Source of the DNA: Capnocytophaga gingivalis ATCC 33624
GTDB taxonomy: Bacteria > Bacteroidota > Bacteroidia > Flavobacteriales > Flavobacteriaceae
DNA length: 64,000 nucleotides
NCBI RefSeq assembly: GCF_000174755.1
Contig: NZ_ACLQ01000021.1
Location: 21,153-85,152, forward strand
Direction of reading: 5' to 3'
Part shown: one piece after another, positions 8,656-17,519 of the stretch
Numbering within the stretch: position 1 is the stretch's first letter
Layout: the number at the start of each line of letters is the position of its first letter
Notes under the pieces: model-generated
What the model was told of the DNA's origin: nothing
What the model saw: only the letters and a program-made list of their open reading frames with translations
The model's database searches: none
Program-made: the position numbers and the translations under genes

Positions 8656-9393
8656 TTATTTATCAGCTATATATATAGTAGCTACTCCTAAGGATTGAGG
8701 AATAAAATGCACCTTTGAGAAGCCTATTTCATCTTTGAGGATTCCTGACAGTTTCTTTCCAAAAGGAAACTTTGCTGCCGATTCAGACAGATAGGCATAA
8801 GCATTCTTGTTCTTGGCTAAGAGTTTCCCCATCATGGGCACGATAAACTTGGTATAGAGTTTGTACCCCTGTTTGTAAGGGAAGCGAGTAGGTACAGAGG
8901 TTTCCAAGATCACCAAGCGCCCCCCAGGACGCAATACTCGCCTGAGCTCAGAAAGTCCCTTGTGAAGATTTTCGAAATTGCGTATCCCAAAAGAGACAGT
9001 TACTGCATCAAAACTGCCATCAGCAAAAGGCAAATTCTCACTATCGGCTACTTGCATGACAATTCGCTCAGATAGTCCTAATTCTTTGACCTTTTTCTCC
9101 CCTACTGAAAGCATCCCTTGGGAGATATCCACAGCAGTAATGTGAGCAGAAGGAATCTTAGAGAGTTCTATAGCCAAGTCGCCTGTACCGGTAGCTACAT
9201 CAAGAATAGTGCCAGGTTTTATCTGGGCTATTTTTTCTCTTACATGCTTGCGCCAAGAGATGTCCATACGCAAGGTCATTACTCTATTTAGTCCATCGTA
9301 AGAAGGAGAAATGGTGTCAAACATTTCTTGCACTTGCTCTTTCTTTCCTTTGTTCGAATTCTTATCAGGGGTTACGATCTCTTCTTGTTGCAT
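8656..9393 (-). CDS. ubiE: demethylmenaquinone methyltransferase
   Basis: SAM-dependent C-methylation of demethylmenaquinone, the last step of menaquinone synthesis (UbiE/MenG). Motifs: ILDVATGTGDLAIELSK for SAM binding, DAVTVSFGIRNF, and RRVLRPGGRLVILE. I start at MQQEEIVTPD, giving 245 residues: a good promoter lies just upstream (TTG 9439-9441, TACCTTTG 9412-9419), and the alternative ATG 48 bases earlier would lie upstream of the -7 box. First gene of a probable ubiE-porT-dsbD operon; menaquinone is also the acceptor expected for the nearby Dld. Confidence 0.93.
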   Translation of the reverse strand: MQQEEIVTPDKNSNKGKKEQVQEMFDTISPSYDGLNRVMTLRMDISWRKHVREKIAQIKPGTILDVATGTGDLAIELSKIPSAHITAVDISQGMLSVGEKKVKELGLSERIVMQVADSENLPFADGSFDAVTVSFGIRNFENLHKGLSELRRVLRPGGRLVILETSVPTRFPYKQGYKLYTKFIVPMMGKLLAKNKNAYAYLSESAAKFPFGKKLSGILKDEIGFSKVHFIPQSLGVATIYIADK

Positions 9394-9411
9394 GAATTCT
9401 ATTTTTAGGCG

Positions 9412-9441
9412 CAAAGGTACAAAATAATGATTAATGTTCAA
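9412..9441 (-). promoter_or_regulatory. -33/-7 promoter of ubiE
   Basis: On the minus strand, TTG (9441-9439), a 19-base spacer and TACCTTTG (9419-9412). It decides the ubiE start, because the upstream in-frame ATG at 9441 would lie before the transcription start. Confidence 0.65.
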
Positions 9442-9504
9442 CGATTAATTCTATAAAATACTTCCGTGCCCATTCCCCCTAACCACTGAAGGGAAAAAAG
9501 AGAA

Positions 9505-9548
9505 CAGTGGTCAGTGGTTAGGGACTATCCACTAACCACTGACCACTG
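9505..9548. terminator. 17-bp perfect hairpin made of the AGTGGTTAG word
   Basis: CAGTGGTCAGTGGTTAG and its exact complement flank a 10-base loop, downstream of the DUF5723 gene. It lacks a clean T run. The arm repeats the word AGTGGTCAGTGGTTAG also seen singly at 9481-9488 and in the hairpin after dld. Confidence 0.55.
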
Positions 9549-9569
9549 AGAATTGTTACTACTTACTGA

Positions 9570-10913
9570 CTATTTGTACATACCTCCAAAGCGAAGTCCG
9601 AAGAAGAAGTTCATCTCCTTAGCCCCTCCTGTGAGGTTACCTAAGATACTACGAGAACCAAAGACAAGAGGTCCTATATGGAAACCTGTTCCTACATTGA
9701 GTTTGGAGATTTGGTTGTAGCTTATAGGAAGAAAAGCTCCAAAGATTCCAGGTCCGAAACGTGTCTCGTAACGAGGAGTAAGCACAAAATCATTGGCATA
9801 GCGTGCATTGTACTCATTCTTGGACACTACATTGAGCTGGTTAGAAAGATTCAAATAGAACCCATCTATAAAACGATAATCCAAATCAATATTCAAGGTA
9901 GTAGGCAATGAGGAAGAGAAGGAAGTCCCTTGTAATGGAGTTGGTGAAGGAATTTTATCTAAGCTTCCTTGCATATTATCAAGGTTAAAATCTTGATTAT
10001 GAATAGTATAATTGTAAGATTTTGAATTGGTTGTATAGCTAAGCTTACCCAAATCCAACAAGGAAACTCCTACTTTGAATCGGTAAGGAACATGACCATC
10101 GCAGTTAGGGCAACCATCCTCATTGAACTCATAAATAACTCCCAAGTCAAACCCCACTGTAGTTGCGTGAGTTTCCAGCACATTGAAAGAAGAGCCCAAT
10201 ACATCCAAGCCTCCACTTCTGACCTCTGCATGACCATCTCCTATATGCATGATCACATCTCCATTTTCACGACGAAGGGTTACATTGTCCTGATTGACAC
10301 CAGAGAATCCCATACGGTAACTTCCTGTTCCCTGTACGAGCTTCACTCCAGCTCCCAATCTTATAAGGTTATACCCATCATTCATTACTGTATAGCTCCA
10401 TACGGCACCTATTTCCTTGAAAGCATTTACCAAAAGATTCATATCATTAATCCCTTGCACTTTGTAGTACTGAGAAGGATCTGTAGGAAGTTGCATATCC
10501 CCTACCCCAATAAGTCCTTGAAGCACCTTGGCATCAATTCCTGTGGTATTGGCCATCACACGCATACGTGTTACTAAGCCCAAAGCATGTTCCTTATTGA
10601 TACGGAAAATAGCCGAAGGTCCTAACACATCGGCAGTAAGTCCTGCATTAATCACCTTAGAAGTACTCAATCCATCGGTGAACTTATTGAAGGATTTTTC
10701 CAAATTAAACGAAAATGCCATGTCATTGTTCCCCAAGTTGGCATCTACAGCAACCAAATTCACATCCCAAGGGCGTGCCCCAAGAGCATGTGCTGGATTA
10801 GAAAGGGTAGTGGTCACCCCTCCATAGGTACTTGTCCTAAGCCCTGTAAATGATTGTTGAGCAATACCTTGATAGGCTACTAAAGTCAATAATGAAAGAA
10901 AAATTTTTTTCAT
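9570..10913 (-). CDS. DUF5723-like outer-membrane beta-barrel protein
   Basis: 447 residues. Signal peptide ending AYQGIAQQ, then a region typical of this family (STYGGVTTTLSNPAHALGAR, DVNLVAVDANLGNNDM), a long beta-rich body and a C-terminus LRFGGMYK. Resembles the DUF5723 proteins of Bacteroidota, predicted barrels whose role is unknown; one hint is a CPNC pair in the middle (GCPNCDGHVPYRF). A TACATTTG -7 box lies at 10937-10944 on the minus strand. The gene ends just before the strong hairpin at 9505-9548. Confidence 0.75.
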   Translation of the reverse strand: MKKIFLSLLTLVAYQGIAQQSFTGLRTSTYGGVTTTLSNPAHALGARPWDVNLVAVDANLGNNDMAFSFNLEKSFNKFTDGLSTSKVINAGLTADVLGPSAIFRINKEHALGLVTRMRVMANTTGIDAKVLQGLIGVGDMQLPTDPSQYYKVQGINDMNLLVNAFKEIGAVWSYTVMNDGYNLIRLGAGVKLVQGTGSYRMGFSGVNQDNVTLRRENGDVIMHIGDGHAEVRSGGLDVLGSSFNVLETHATTVGFDLGVIYEFNEDGCPNCDGHVPYRFKVGVSLLDLGKLSYTTNSKSYNYTIHNQDFNLDNMQGSLDKIPSPTPLQGTSFSSSLPTTLNIDLDYRFIDGFYLNLSNQLNVVSKNEYNARYANDFVLTPRYETRFGPGIFGAFLPISYNQISKLNVGTGFHIGPLVFGSRSILGNLTGGAKEMNFFFGLRFGGMYK

Positions 10914-11094
10914 AACAATTTACTTATTTTATGGGGCAAATGTACAAAAATAATATATAACAACTTAGTTTAAATTGTTAATTAAAACTTAAATTAAGAA
11001 AAACAAAATATTTTATAAAAAGAGTTATTTATAGTATGCAAAGAAAGCTTTATAATTCATTTTTATTTCGTACTTTTGCAAAAAAAATAAGATT

Positions 11095-11685
11095 ATGAAT
11101 TTCTTATCATTGGCTCAGAACCGCTATACTACCAAAATTTATAACGGAAAAACACTTTCGAAAGAGACTCTTGAACAATTAAAAGAGATTCTTCGCCTAG
11201 CGCCCTCTTCTATCAATAGCCAACCATGGGAATTTATCTTGGTAGGAGATAAGCGTAAAGATGAAGTTTTTGCACCCCTCTCCCTAATGAATGAAGAGCG
11301 GGTAAAACAAGCCAGCCATATTGTTATCTTCAGAGTATTGGAGAGTGTAGAACATTTTGAAGAGGAAGCCCCTTCTTATATCTCGGAAGGAGGGCGGACT
11401 TTCTATCAACAATATATCAAACCTCAGGGCGAAGCGCATGTCAAGGCTTGGATGGGACACCAAGTATATGTAGCCTTAGGGTATTTCCTTGCCGGATGTG
11501 CTGCTATGGGAGTGGACTCAACCCCTATGGAAGGAATATTACCTAAAGAATATGACCAACATCTCCCTAAGAACGGCTATCAAACTCTCTTTGCTGTAGC
11601 CATTGGTTATCGTGATCCAGAAGACAAAAACCAACCCTCTATCACTCCCAAAAAGAGAAAAGAATCAGTAGTGAGAGAACTGTAA
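11095..11685 (+). CDS. NAD(P)H-dependent nitroreductase family oxidoreductase
   Basis: 196-residue FMN enzyme of the NfsB/nitroreductase fold. FMN-binding signatures: N-terminal RYTTKIYNGK and LAPSSINSQPWEF, later LGYFLAGCAAMGVDSTPMEG. The physiological substrate is uncertain (nitro compounds, quinones or flavin reduction). A TACTTTTG -7 box at 11071-11078 precedes it with only a weak -33. Stands alone on the plus strand. Confidence 0.85.
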   Translation: MNFLSLAQNRYTTKIYNGKTLSKETLEQLKEILRLAPSSINSQPWEFILVGDKRKDEVFAPLSLMNEERVKQASHIVIFRVLESVEHFEEEAPSYISEGGRTFYQQYIKPQGEAHVKAWMGHQVYVALGYFLAGCAAMGVDSTPMEGILPKEYDQHLPKNGYQTLFAVAIGYRDPEDKNQPSITPKKRKESVVREL

Positions 11686-11730
11686 ACAAGAATCAATTCC
11701 TCATTCGGGGTTAGGGGGAATAAACAGAGG

Positions 11731-11826
11731 TCAAGTATAGCCCTTGTCGATAAGTCCTTCTATATCTTTTCCCTGTGGAGTTAAGGTTAGCTGAGGTGTA
11801 GTATTTTTATCTTGAATTATAATTCA
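11731..11826 (-). pseudogene. possible C-terminal remnant of a lost gene
   Basis: About 31 open codons reading ...TPQLTLTPQGKDIEGLIDKGYT then a TGA stop, with coding-like composition and closed by stops upstream. No start codon and no full gene. It lies just downstream of two accessory genes on the same strand, so it could be what remains of a deleted neighbour. Weakly supported. Confidence 0.25.
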
Positions 11827-11872
11827 TTAAGGAACTATAAACCCTCTCCAACATGAGAACTGGAATAAGACA

Positions 11873-12331
11873 TTAACATTCCTCTGAATAAAAAGTCCAA
11901 CCTTTGAGTTTCTCCTTCTTATACTTTTTCATAAAAGCTTCCTCTACCCATATGCTACGAAGACTATCCTCGTTATAGAAAAAGATACCTTCTTTAGAAT
12001 GTTGGGTGATATGTAGTAACTTATGCTCCGTTTCTATAAGGCTATTATTGGAATATATCTTTGCAGGAATCCACTCAAATGTCCCTGGACACTGTTTTTC
12101 AAAGAAATCCATTGCCCTTTTGTTCAGCAAATAGATATAGACTCTATTAATGGATATACAATCCCATTTGGCAGCAATAGCTTCGAAGTCGGTAAAGTCA
12201 AGTCGAATGTTCAAGTGTATAGGTTCAGGATCTCCGAACATCAAATAATCAGTAATAGAACCTTTTACCGACCGAAAAGCACCGTATGCTCTACTTGGGT
12301 AATTGTTGGAAGTGCCTATGGTATATAGCAT
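11873..12331 (-). CDS. hypothetical protein, faintly Imm11/DUF1629-like
   Basis: 152 residues, cytoplasmic (no signal peptide). Segment DFFEKQCPGTFEWIPAKIY followed by an aromatic- and lysine-rich tail recalls the arrangement of Imm11/DUF1629 polymorphic-toxin immunity proteins, but the resemblance is weak. It lies 58 bases downstream of another unrecognised small gene. No toxin gene is visible nearby. Treat as unknown function. Confidence 0.5.
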   Translation of the reverse strand: MLYTIGTSNNYPSRAYGAFRSVKGSITDYLMFGDPEPIHLNIRLDFTDFEAIAAKWDCISINRVYIYLLNKRAMDFFEKQCPGTFEWIPAKIYSNNSLIETEHKLLHITQHSKEGIFFYNEDSLRSIWVEEAFMKKYKKEKLKGWTFYSEEC

Positions 12332-12389
12332 TTTATTAAGTATTTGGTTTTAGTGATTGATATAGAAATGAACTTGTGATGAATAAGGG

Positions 12390-12761
12390 TTAGCTCTGTA
12401 TTACTTTTTTGAGATCTACTCCCATCTTTTGGTACTTTTCTTCTAAGACTTCTAATAGGTATTCGAATACGTCAGCATAGTAGAAAGAGGGATTACTTTC
12501 ATTTTCTTGAAGTTTGGTCTTTATATATCTGTAGATGCCGATAGTTCCTTCATAATAAACGTAGGTATTTACTATTTCAGTGAGCTTTTCTGGCAGGAAA
12601 TCGGGAGCTTTGATAAGGGCATTTATCATCGTAAGCAAGCAAAGGTCTGAGGACTGTTTGTATAGTTCCTTGCTTGCATAAACAAGAGCTGCCTTTGTAT
12701 CTGAATAATCCAATCCTTCTATATGGGTAAGTAGCTCCTTGTAGTGTGATTCTATAGTCAT
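12390..12761 (-). CDS. hypothetical helical protein
   Basis: 123 residues, mostly helical by composition, no signal peptide, no recognised motif. It forms a minus-strand pair with the following 152-residue gene. Size and context are like orphan immunity or antitoxin-type genes, but nothing in the sequence proves this. Confidence 0.5.
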   Translation of the reverse strand: MTIESHYKELLTHIEGLDYSDTKAALVYASKELYKQSSDLCLLTMINALIKAPDFLPEKLTEIVNTYVYYEGTIGIYRYIKTKLQENESNPSFYYADVFEYLLEVLEEKYQKMGVDLKKVIQS

Positions 12762-12894
12762 AACGAATGTATTATCCCCTTATTTTTGGGGACAAATATA
12801 CAAAATTAATCCTTCGTCTCCTATGAAAATTCTCTTATCTATTCCTCTTTTTTCCCTTCTCCTCTTTACCCCTTAATTAATTAACAATTGACCT

Positions 12895-12926
12895 TTGACA
12901 ATTAACAATTAAAAATTGTATCTTTG
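12895..12926 (+). promoter_or_regulatory. -33/-7 promoter of the ABC-F gene
   Basis: TTG at 12895-12897, 21-base spacer, TATCTTTG at 12919-12926. The -33 lies within the CAATTG/TTGACAATTAACAATT word array that fills this gap. Confidence 0.6.
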
Positions 12927-12952
12927 CCCCACTCTTTTACAAATATACAATC

Positions 12953-14845
12953 ATGCTCAATGTCAGTGGCTTATCTATTTCTTTCCAAGGGGAAACACTT
13001 TTCTCGGATGTGGCTTTTATGCTCATCGGGGGGGATCGTGTAGGGATTATCGGTAAAAATGGTGCAGGAAAATCCACCTTGCTCAAGATGCTTTCAGGGG
13101 AGCTCCCTCCTGATACAGGTACCATTGCCTTGGAGAAAAATGCAAAAATAGGTTACTTAAAACAGGATATTGACTTTGTCGCAGGGCGTACTGTTCTTGA
13201 GGAGGCCTATCAGGCTTTCACTACCCTGATGCGCTTGGAAGAAGAATTAGACCATATCCACCATGAGATGGCTGAGCGCACGGACTATGAGAGTGATAGC
13301 TATAATGACCTGCTGATCCGCCTGCACGATGTCACTCATGAGTACGAGATCCATGGAGGATATACCTATAAGGGAGATACTGAACGTATCCTCTCAGGTT
13401 TGGGCTTCTCTCGGGAGGATTTTTCCCGCCTAACGGACAGTTTCTCGGGAGGGTGGCGCATGCGTATAGAGCTGGCCAAGCTCCTCTTGGAAAAAAATGA
13501 CATACTCCTACTGGATGAGCCTACCAACCACCTTGACATAGAGTCCATTATATGGTTTGAGGGCTTTCTCAAGTCCTTCCCTGGAGCGGTGGTGATTATC
13601 TCCCACGACAAGATGTTCCTTGACAATGTCACCAATCGTACCATTGAGATTGTGGCAGGGCGTATCTATGACTATCCCAAGCCTTATTCTGCTTTCTTGG
13701 AACTGAGAAAAGAGATGATTACCCAACAGCTTGCCGCTCAGAAGAACCAAGAAAAGATGATTCAGCAAACGGAAAAGCTTATCGATAAGTTCCGAGCCAA
13801 GGCCTCCAAAGCCTCTATGGCACAGTCGCTCATCAAAAAGCTCGACCGTATAGAACGTATTGAGGTGGATGAACAAGAAACCGCCGTAATGTCGGTACGC
13901 TTTCCCCTCTCTCAGCAACCAGGGAAAGTGGTATTGGAAATAGACCATGTCAGCAAGAGTTATGATGACAAACTGATTCTCAAGGATGTGAGTCTGCTTG
14001 TGGAACGCGGTTCCAAAATAGCCTTTGTCGGGCAGAATGGGCAGGGAAAAACTACCCTTGCCAAGATGATTATAGGAGAAATACCCTACGAAGGAAACAT
14101 TCGCTTAGGACACAATGTGGAGATAGGCTATTTTGCTCAGAATCAAGCGCATTACTTGGATGGTGAGCTCACCCTACTGGACACAATGCTCAATGCTGCC
14201 AACGACTCCAACCGTACCAAAGTACGTGATATCCTCGGTGCTTTTCTCTTTCGTGGCGATGAGGTAGAGAAAAAGGTAAAAGTACTCTCTGGAGGCGAAC
14301 GCAATCGCTTGGCATTGGCCAAAATGCTCCTCTCCTCCTTCAATGTCCTAGTTATGGACGAGCCTACCAACCACCTCGACATTGCCTCCAAGAATGTGCT
14401 CAAGCAGGCACTACAACGATTTGAGGGAACACTCATTATCGTATCCCACGACCGCGACTTCCTCACTGGACTCACAGATAAGGTATATGAGTTCAAGAAC
14501 CATACTATCAAAGAATATCTCGGCGATATCGACTTCTATCTGGAACAAAGAGCAGTATCTTCCTTCCGCGAAATAGAAAAAGGCGAAGAGGTTAAAAAAG
14601 AAATTGTGGTAGAGAAAGAAAAGACTCTTTCCTACGAAGAACAGAAAGAACGCAAGAAACTCTCCAACCAGCTCAGCAAGGTAGAACGCCAGATCAGTGA
14701 TCTCGAAAAAGAAATCGCCCAGATGAATACCCAAATACAAAATACCCCTACCCCTGAGCTTATGGAACAATATGGAAACAAGAAAAAACAACTCGATAAC
14801 CTTATGGAGGAATGGGAAAAAATTTCATTAATGATCAATAATTAA
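12953..14845 (+). CDS. ABC-F family ATP-binding protein
   Basis: 630-residue tandem-ABC ATPase without membrane segments. Two nucleotide-binding domains: Walker A GKNGAGKSTLL and GQNGQGKTTLA, signatures SGGWRMR and LSGGERNR, Walker B ILLLDEPTNHLD and VLVMDEPTNHLD, separated by a charged linker, and a C-terminal coiled coil (about residues 560-628). ABC-F proteins act on the ribosome (translation factor or antibiotic protection). The coiled-coil tail resembles the Uup group, but I would not assign a subtype. The last residues, SLMINN, are encoded by the intergenic repeat word that begins here, so the C-terminus was probably remodelled by repeat invasion. Confidence 0.9.
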   Translation: MLNVSGLSISFQGETLFSDVAFMLIGGDRVGIIGKNGAGKSTLLKMLSGELPPDTGTIALEKNAKIGYLKQDIDFVAGRTVLEEAYQAFTTLMRLEEELDHIHHEMAERTDYESDSYNDLLIRLHDVTHEYEIHGGYTYKGDTERILSGLGFSREDFSRLTDSFSGGWRMRIELAKLLLEKNDILLLDEPTNHLDIESIIWFEGFLKSFPGAVVIISHDKMFLDNVTNRTIEIVAGRIYDYPKPYSAFLELRKEMITQQLAAQKNQEKMIQQTEKLIDKFRAKASKASMAQSLIKKLDRIERIEVDEQETAVMSVRFPLSQQPGKVVLEIDHVSKSYDDKLILKDVSLLVERGSKIAFVGQNGQGKTTLAKMIIGEIPYEGNIRLGHNVEIGYFAQNQAHYLDGELTLLDTMLNAANDSNRTKVRDILGAFLFRGDEVEKKVKVLSGGERNRLALAKMLLSSFNVLVMDEPTNHLDIASKNVLKQALQRFEGTLIIVSHDRDFLTGLTDKVYEFKNHTIKEYLGDIDFYLEQRAVSSFREIEKGEEVKKEIVVEKEKTLSYEEQKERKKLSNQLSKVERQISDLEKEIAQMNTQIQNTPTPELMEQYGNKKKQLDNLMEEWEKISLMINN

Positions 14846-14884
14846 TGATTAATGATCAATGAACAATGATTAATGATTATTTCT
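14826..14884. repeat. TTAATGATCAATAATTAATGATT word array
   Basis: Back-to-back copies and variants of ATTAATGATCAATGA running from the last codons of the ABC-F gene into the gap. The same word family fills gaps near 5961, 22933, 32184, 36448 and 63232. Confidence 0.6.
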
Positions 14885-14895
14885 TGTAAAAACTA

Positions 14896-14959
14896 ATAAC
14901 TATTCACTAATAACTGTTCACTGATAACTATTCACTGATAACTATTCACTGATAACTGA
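14896..14959. repeat. 14-bp tandem repeat upstream of dnaX
   Basis: Four full copies and one partial copy of ATAACTATTCACTR (units beginning at 14896, 14910, 14924, 14938, 14952). A second-unit change (GTTCAC) distinguishes one copy. Ends 19 bases before the dnaX start, followed by the CAATTAACAATTAA word. Confidence 0.8.
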
Positions 14960-14978
14960 CAATTAACAATTAAAGAAG

Positions 14979-16639
14979 ATGAACCCATTTATAGTATCCG
15001 CCCGCAAGTATCGTCCACAATCTTTTGTCGATGTAGTGGGACAAAAGGCCATTACTGACACCTTGGAAAATGCCATTGCCAACGATCACTTGGCACAGGC
15101 ACTGCTCTTTACAGGGCCTCGAGGAGTGGGTAAGACTACTTGTGCCCGTATCTTGGCTAAAAAAATCAATGAGAAGACCACCCCTACTGACGGAGATAAT
15201 GATTTTGCTTTCAACATCTTTGAACTGGATGCGGCCTCCAACAACAGTGTGGAAGGAATCCGATCACTCATCGAGCAAGTACGTATCCCCCCTCAAGTAG
15301 GTAAATATAAGGTCTATATCATTGACGAGGTGCATATGCTCTCCAATGCTGCCTTCAATGCCTTTCTCAAGACCTTGGAGGAACCGCCCGCACATGCAAT
15401 CTTTATTCTGGCCACTACCGAGAAGCATAAGGTGATCCCGACCATCCTTTCTCGCTGTCAGATATTTGACTTTAAGCGTATTACTATCAATGATGCTCGT
15501 GAATATCTCAAGTATATTGCTAAGGAACAAGGACTTGAAGCCGAAGACGAAGCACTACAAATCATTGCCCAAAAGGCTGATGGAGCTATGCGCGATGCCC
15601 TTTCTATCTTTGACAGAGTGGTAAGTTTCTGTGGGAAGACAATTACCCGACAAGCGGTATCGGAGATACTCAATGTATTGGACTACGATACTTATTTTAA
15701 GGTTACCGACCTTATCGTGAGCAATAACATCCCTCAACTACTCATTGAGTTCAATAGTATTCTCGCCCATGGTTTTGACGGACAACACTTTATAGCAGGC
15801 TTGGCTGAACATTTCAGAGATCTTATGGTCTGCAAAAATAGCCAAACTGTATCCCTTATGGAAGTCGGTGAGGAGACCCAAAAAAAATATATTGAACAGA
15901 CCACCAAGTGTGACTTTCCGTTCTTGGTGGAGGCACTACGCATAGCTACCCAATGCGATTTGGAATATAAGACAAGCCGTACCCCGCGCCTTTTGGTGGA
16001 GCTGGCTCTGATGCAATTGGCTTCACTTACCTACCAGGGGGATAAAAAAAAAATGATGGATATATAATCCCTGCGACTGTCTTTTATCAAAAAACTGTTC
16101 AAAATACTGAAAATAAATTAGTTACAAAAGTTCCTTCTTCTCAAGGAAATGCTCCTGTCTCCCAGACTCCTCCCAAGGACAGTGTTTCAGCTACTTCTCT
16201 TAAGAGCATTCAGCTCAAGCATGAAGCCGCTAAGATACGTGATCAGCACCAAGCACAAGCCCAGCATACAGCTCGAGACAGCTATACACAGGAGGATTTC
16301 GAGGGTGTCTGGAAACAGATGTTGGCCATCTTAGAAAAAAGAGGTGAACACCTACTAATCAGTCATTTAGGAAAAGATTCTGCCCCTACTATAGCAGAGG
16401 ATGTAATTCTTTTGGAAGTAGGCTCAGAGCTTGCTCTGATAGAAACCCAGTCCCAACAGGAGCGGTTGCTCACCTATATTCGCAAGTCACTGAACAACTA
16501 CAACATTACGCTACAGATTACTGTAAACAAAGAAATTGCCCCTGTCACTGCTTATACTCCTGAAGAGAAGTATTTGGCACTGAAGGAGCAAAATCCACTT
16601 TTGGAAACTTTTGTTCGCGAATTAGGCCTACAATTTTAA
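14979..16639 (+). CDS. dnaX: DNA polymerase III subunit gamma/tau, two frames joined at an A10 tract
   Basis: Clamp-loader ATPase. The 0 frame gives 362 residues: Walker A GPRGVGKTTCARILAKK, Walker B region YIIDEVHMLS, sensor LATTEKHK, SRC motif LSRCQIFDFKRI, and domain III, then stops at 16065-16067 just after ten A residues. In the -1 frame the reading stays open from the tract to 16639 and encodes a linker rich in Q/A/K and a C-terminal domain (EGVWKQMLAILEKRGEHLL ... LLETFVRELGLQF) typical of Bacteroidota tau. The joined product is about 553 residues. The A tract could allow programmed slippage giving gamma-like and tau-like forms, or could be a one-base error in a homopolymer. The zinc-binding cysteines usual in domain I are not evident. 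Confidence 0.88.
16044..16053 (+). other. slippery A10 tract in dnaX
   Basis: Ten consecutive A residues read as AAA AAA AAA A in the 0 frame, preceded by GGGGGAT and followed by a weak GGAT-ATATA-ATCC hairpin. A -1 ribosomal slip, or one extra A in the transcript, moves decoding into the frame that continues to 16639. Confidence 0.7.
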
Positions 16640-16643
16640 GTTC

Positions 16644-17450
16644 TTATTTGAAGAAAGGAAGGGGAGTCTTGCCATCCCATTCGTAAGGCTCTTGTCCTTG
16701 TTGGAAGATACGTGCGGTAAGCTTTCCCTTGAGAGTGAGTTTGCCGTTTTCTATCACTAACCAACTACCTTCTCTTAGTCCTATGACAGGGGTATCATTG
16801 AGGATATGGAACTCATTGATACGTGTCTGTCGTGTTTCTCCTTTGTGCTTACTCTTAGGATCTGGATCCAAGTAATGTGGATTGATATTGAAAGGCACCA
16901 CTCCTAAGGTCTTGAAGCTGGGCGGGTAGATGATAGGCATATCATTGGTTGTCTGCATACTTTGCCCTGCTATATTGGTACCTGCACTGGCTCCCATATA
17001 GGGGGTTCCTGCATTCACCGCTTCACGTAGGGGCTCCATTACCCCATTCTCATATAGCTGAGTAACCAAGAGGAAAGTATTCCCTCCCCCGGTGAAGATT
17101 GCTTTGGCCTGCTTCACTGCCTTAGCGGGGTTGGCAAAAGTGTGAATCCCCACTACTTTTTTCCCTATGGTAGCGAAAAAATCCTTCGCTTTTTGGGTAT
17201 ATTCATCGTGAGAGATACCACTGGGACGCGCATAAGGAATGAAGAGAATTTCGTCCACTCCAGCGAAAAACACCTTGAGTTCTTCCTTGAGATAAGACAG
17301 ATACGTACCTCCATAAATAGTTGAAGTACTGGCAAGTAGAATTTTTTTCATCTTTGCTTGTTCTTGAGAAGGTTTTGGGGCGCTCTGTCCCTGTCCATAT
17401 ACAAGGCCTGTTATGAGCAATGCCCAAAGAGTAATTAATATTTTTTTCAT
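16644..17450 (-). CDS. pepE: peptidase E-like (S51) protein with signal peptide
   Basis: 268 residues. A signal peptide (MKKILITLWALLITGLVYGQ) and short linker precede a peptidase E domain starting KKILLASTSTIYGGTYL. Hallmarks: FTGGGNTFLL and the nucleophile serine in GASAGTN. Peptidase E cleaves N-terminal aspartyl dipeptides; the enterobacterial enzyme is cytoplasmic, while this one appears exported to the periplasm or beyond. The serine elbow excludes cyanophycinase only partly, since that enzyme shares the fold. It converges with dnaX four bases away. Confidence 0.8.
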   Translation of the reverse strand: MKKILITLWALLITGLVYGQGQSAPKPSQEQAKMKKILLASTSTIYGGTYLSYLKEELKVFFAGVDEILFIPYARPSGISHDEYTQKAKDFFATIGKKVVGIHTFANPAKAVKQAKAIFTGGGNTFLLVTQLYENGVMEPLREAVNAGTPYMGASAGTNIAGQSMQTTNDMPIIYPPSFKTLGVVPFNINPHYLDPDPKSKHKGETRQTRINEFHILNDTPVIGLREGSWLVIENGKLTLKGKLTARIFQQGQEPYEWDGKTPLPFFK

Positions 17451-17519
17451 GTTTTTTAAATTTAGAATACTCCCCCAAAATTACGAATTTTACAGGAACT
17501 ATCCTAATAAAAAAGATTT

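Noticed and set aside
9394..9441. ubiE starting at the upstream ATG
   Set aside because: The -7 box TACCTTTG lies between this ATG and the chosen start, so the ATG would not be transcribed.
14896..14959. CRISPR array
   Set aside because: Units are 14 bases without spacers. It is a simple tandem repeat.
16149..16334. A separate 61-residue protein after the dnaX 0-frame stop
   Set aside because: It is the shadow of the -1 frame coding tau's linker; the -1 frame gives the sensible protein.
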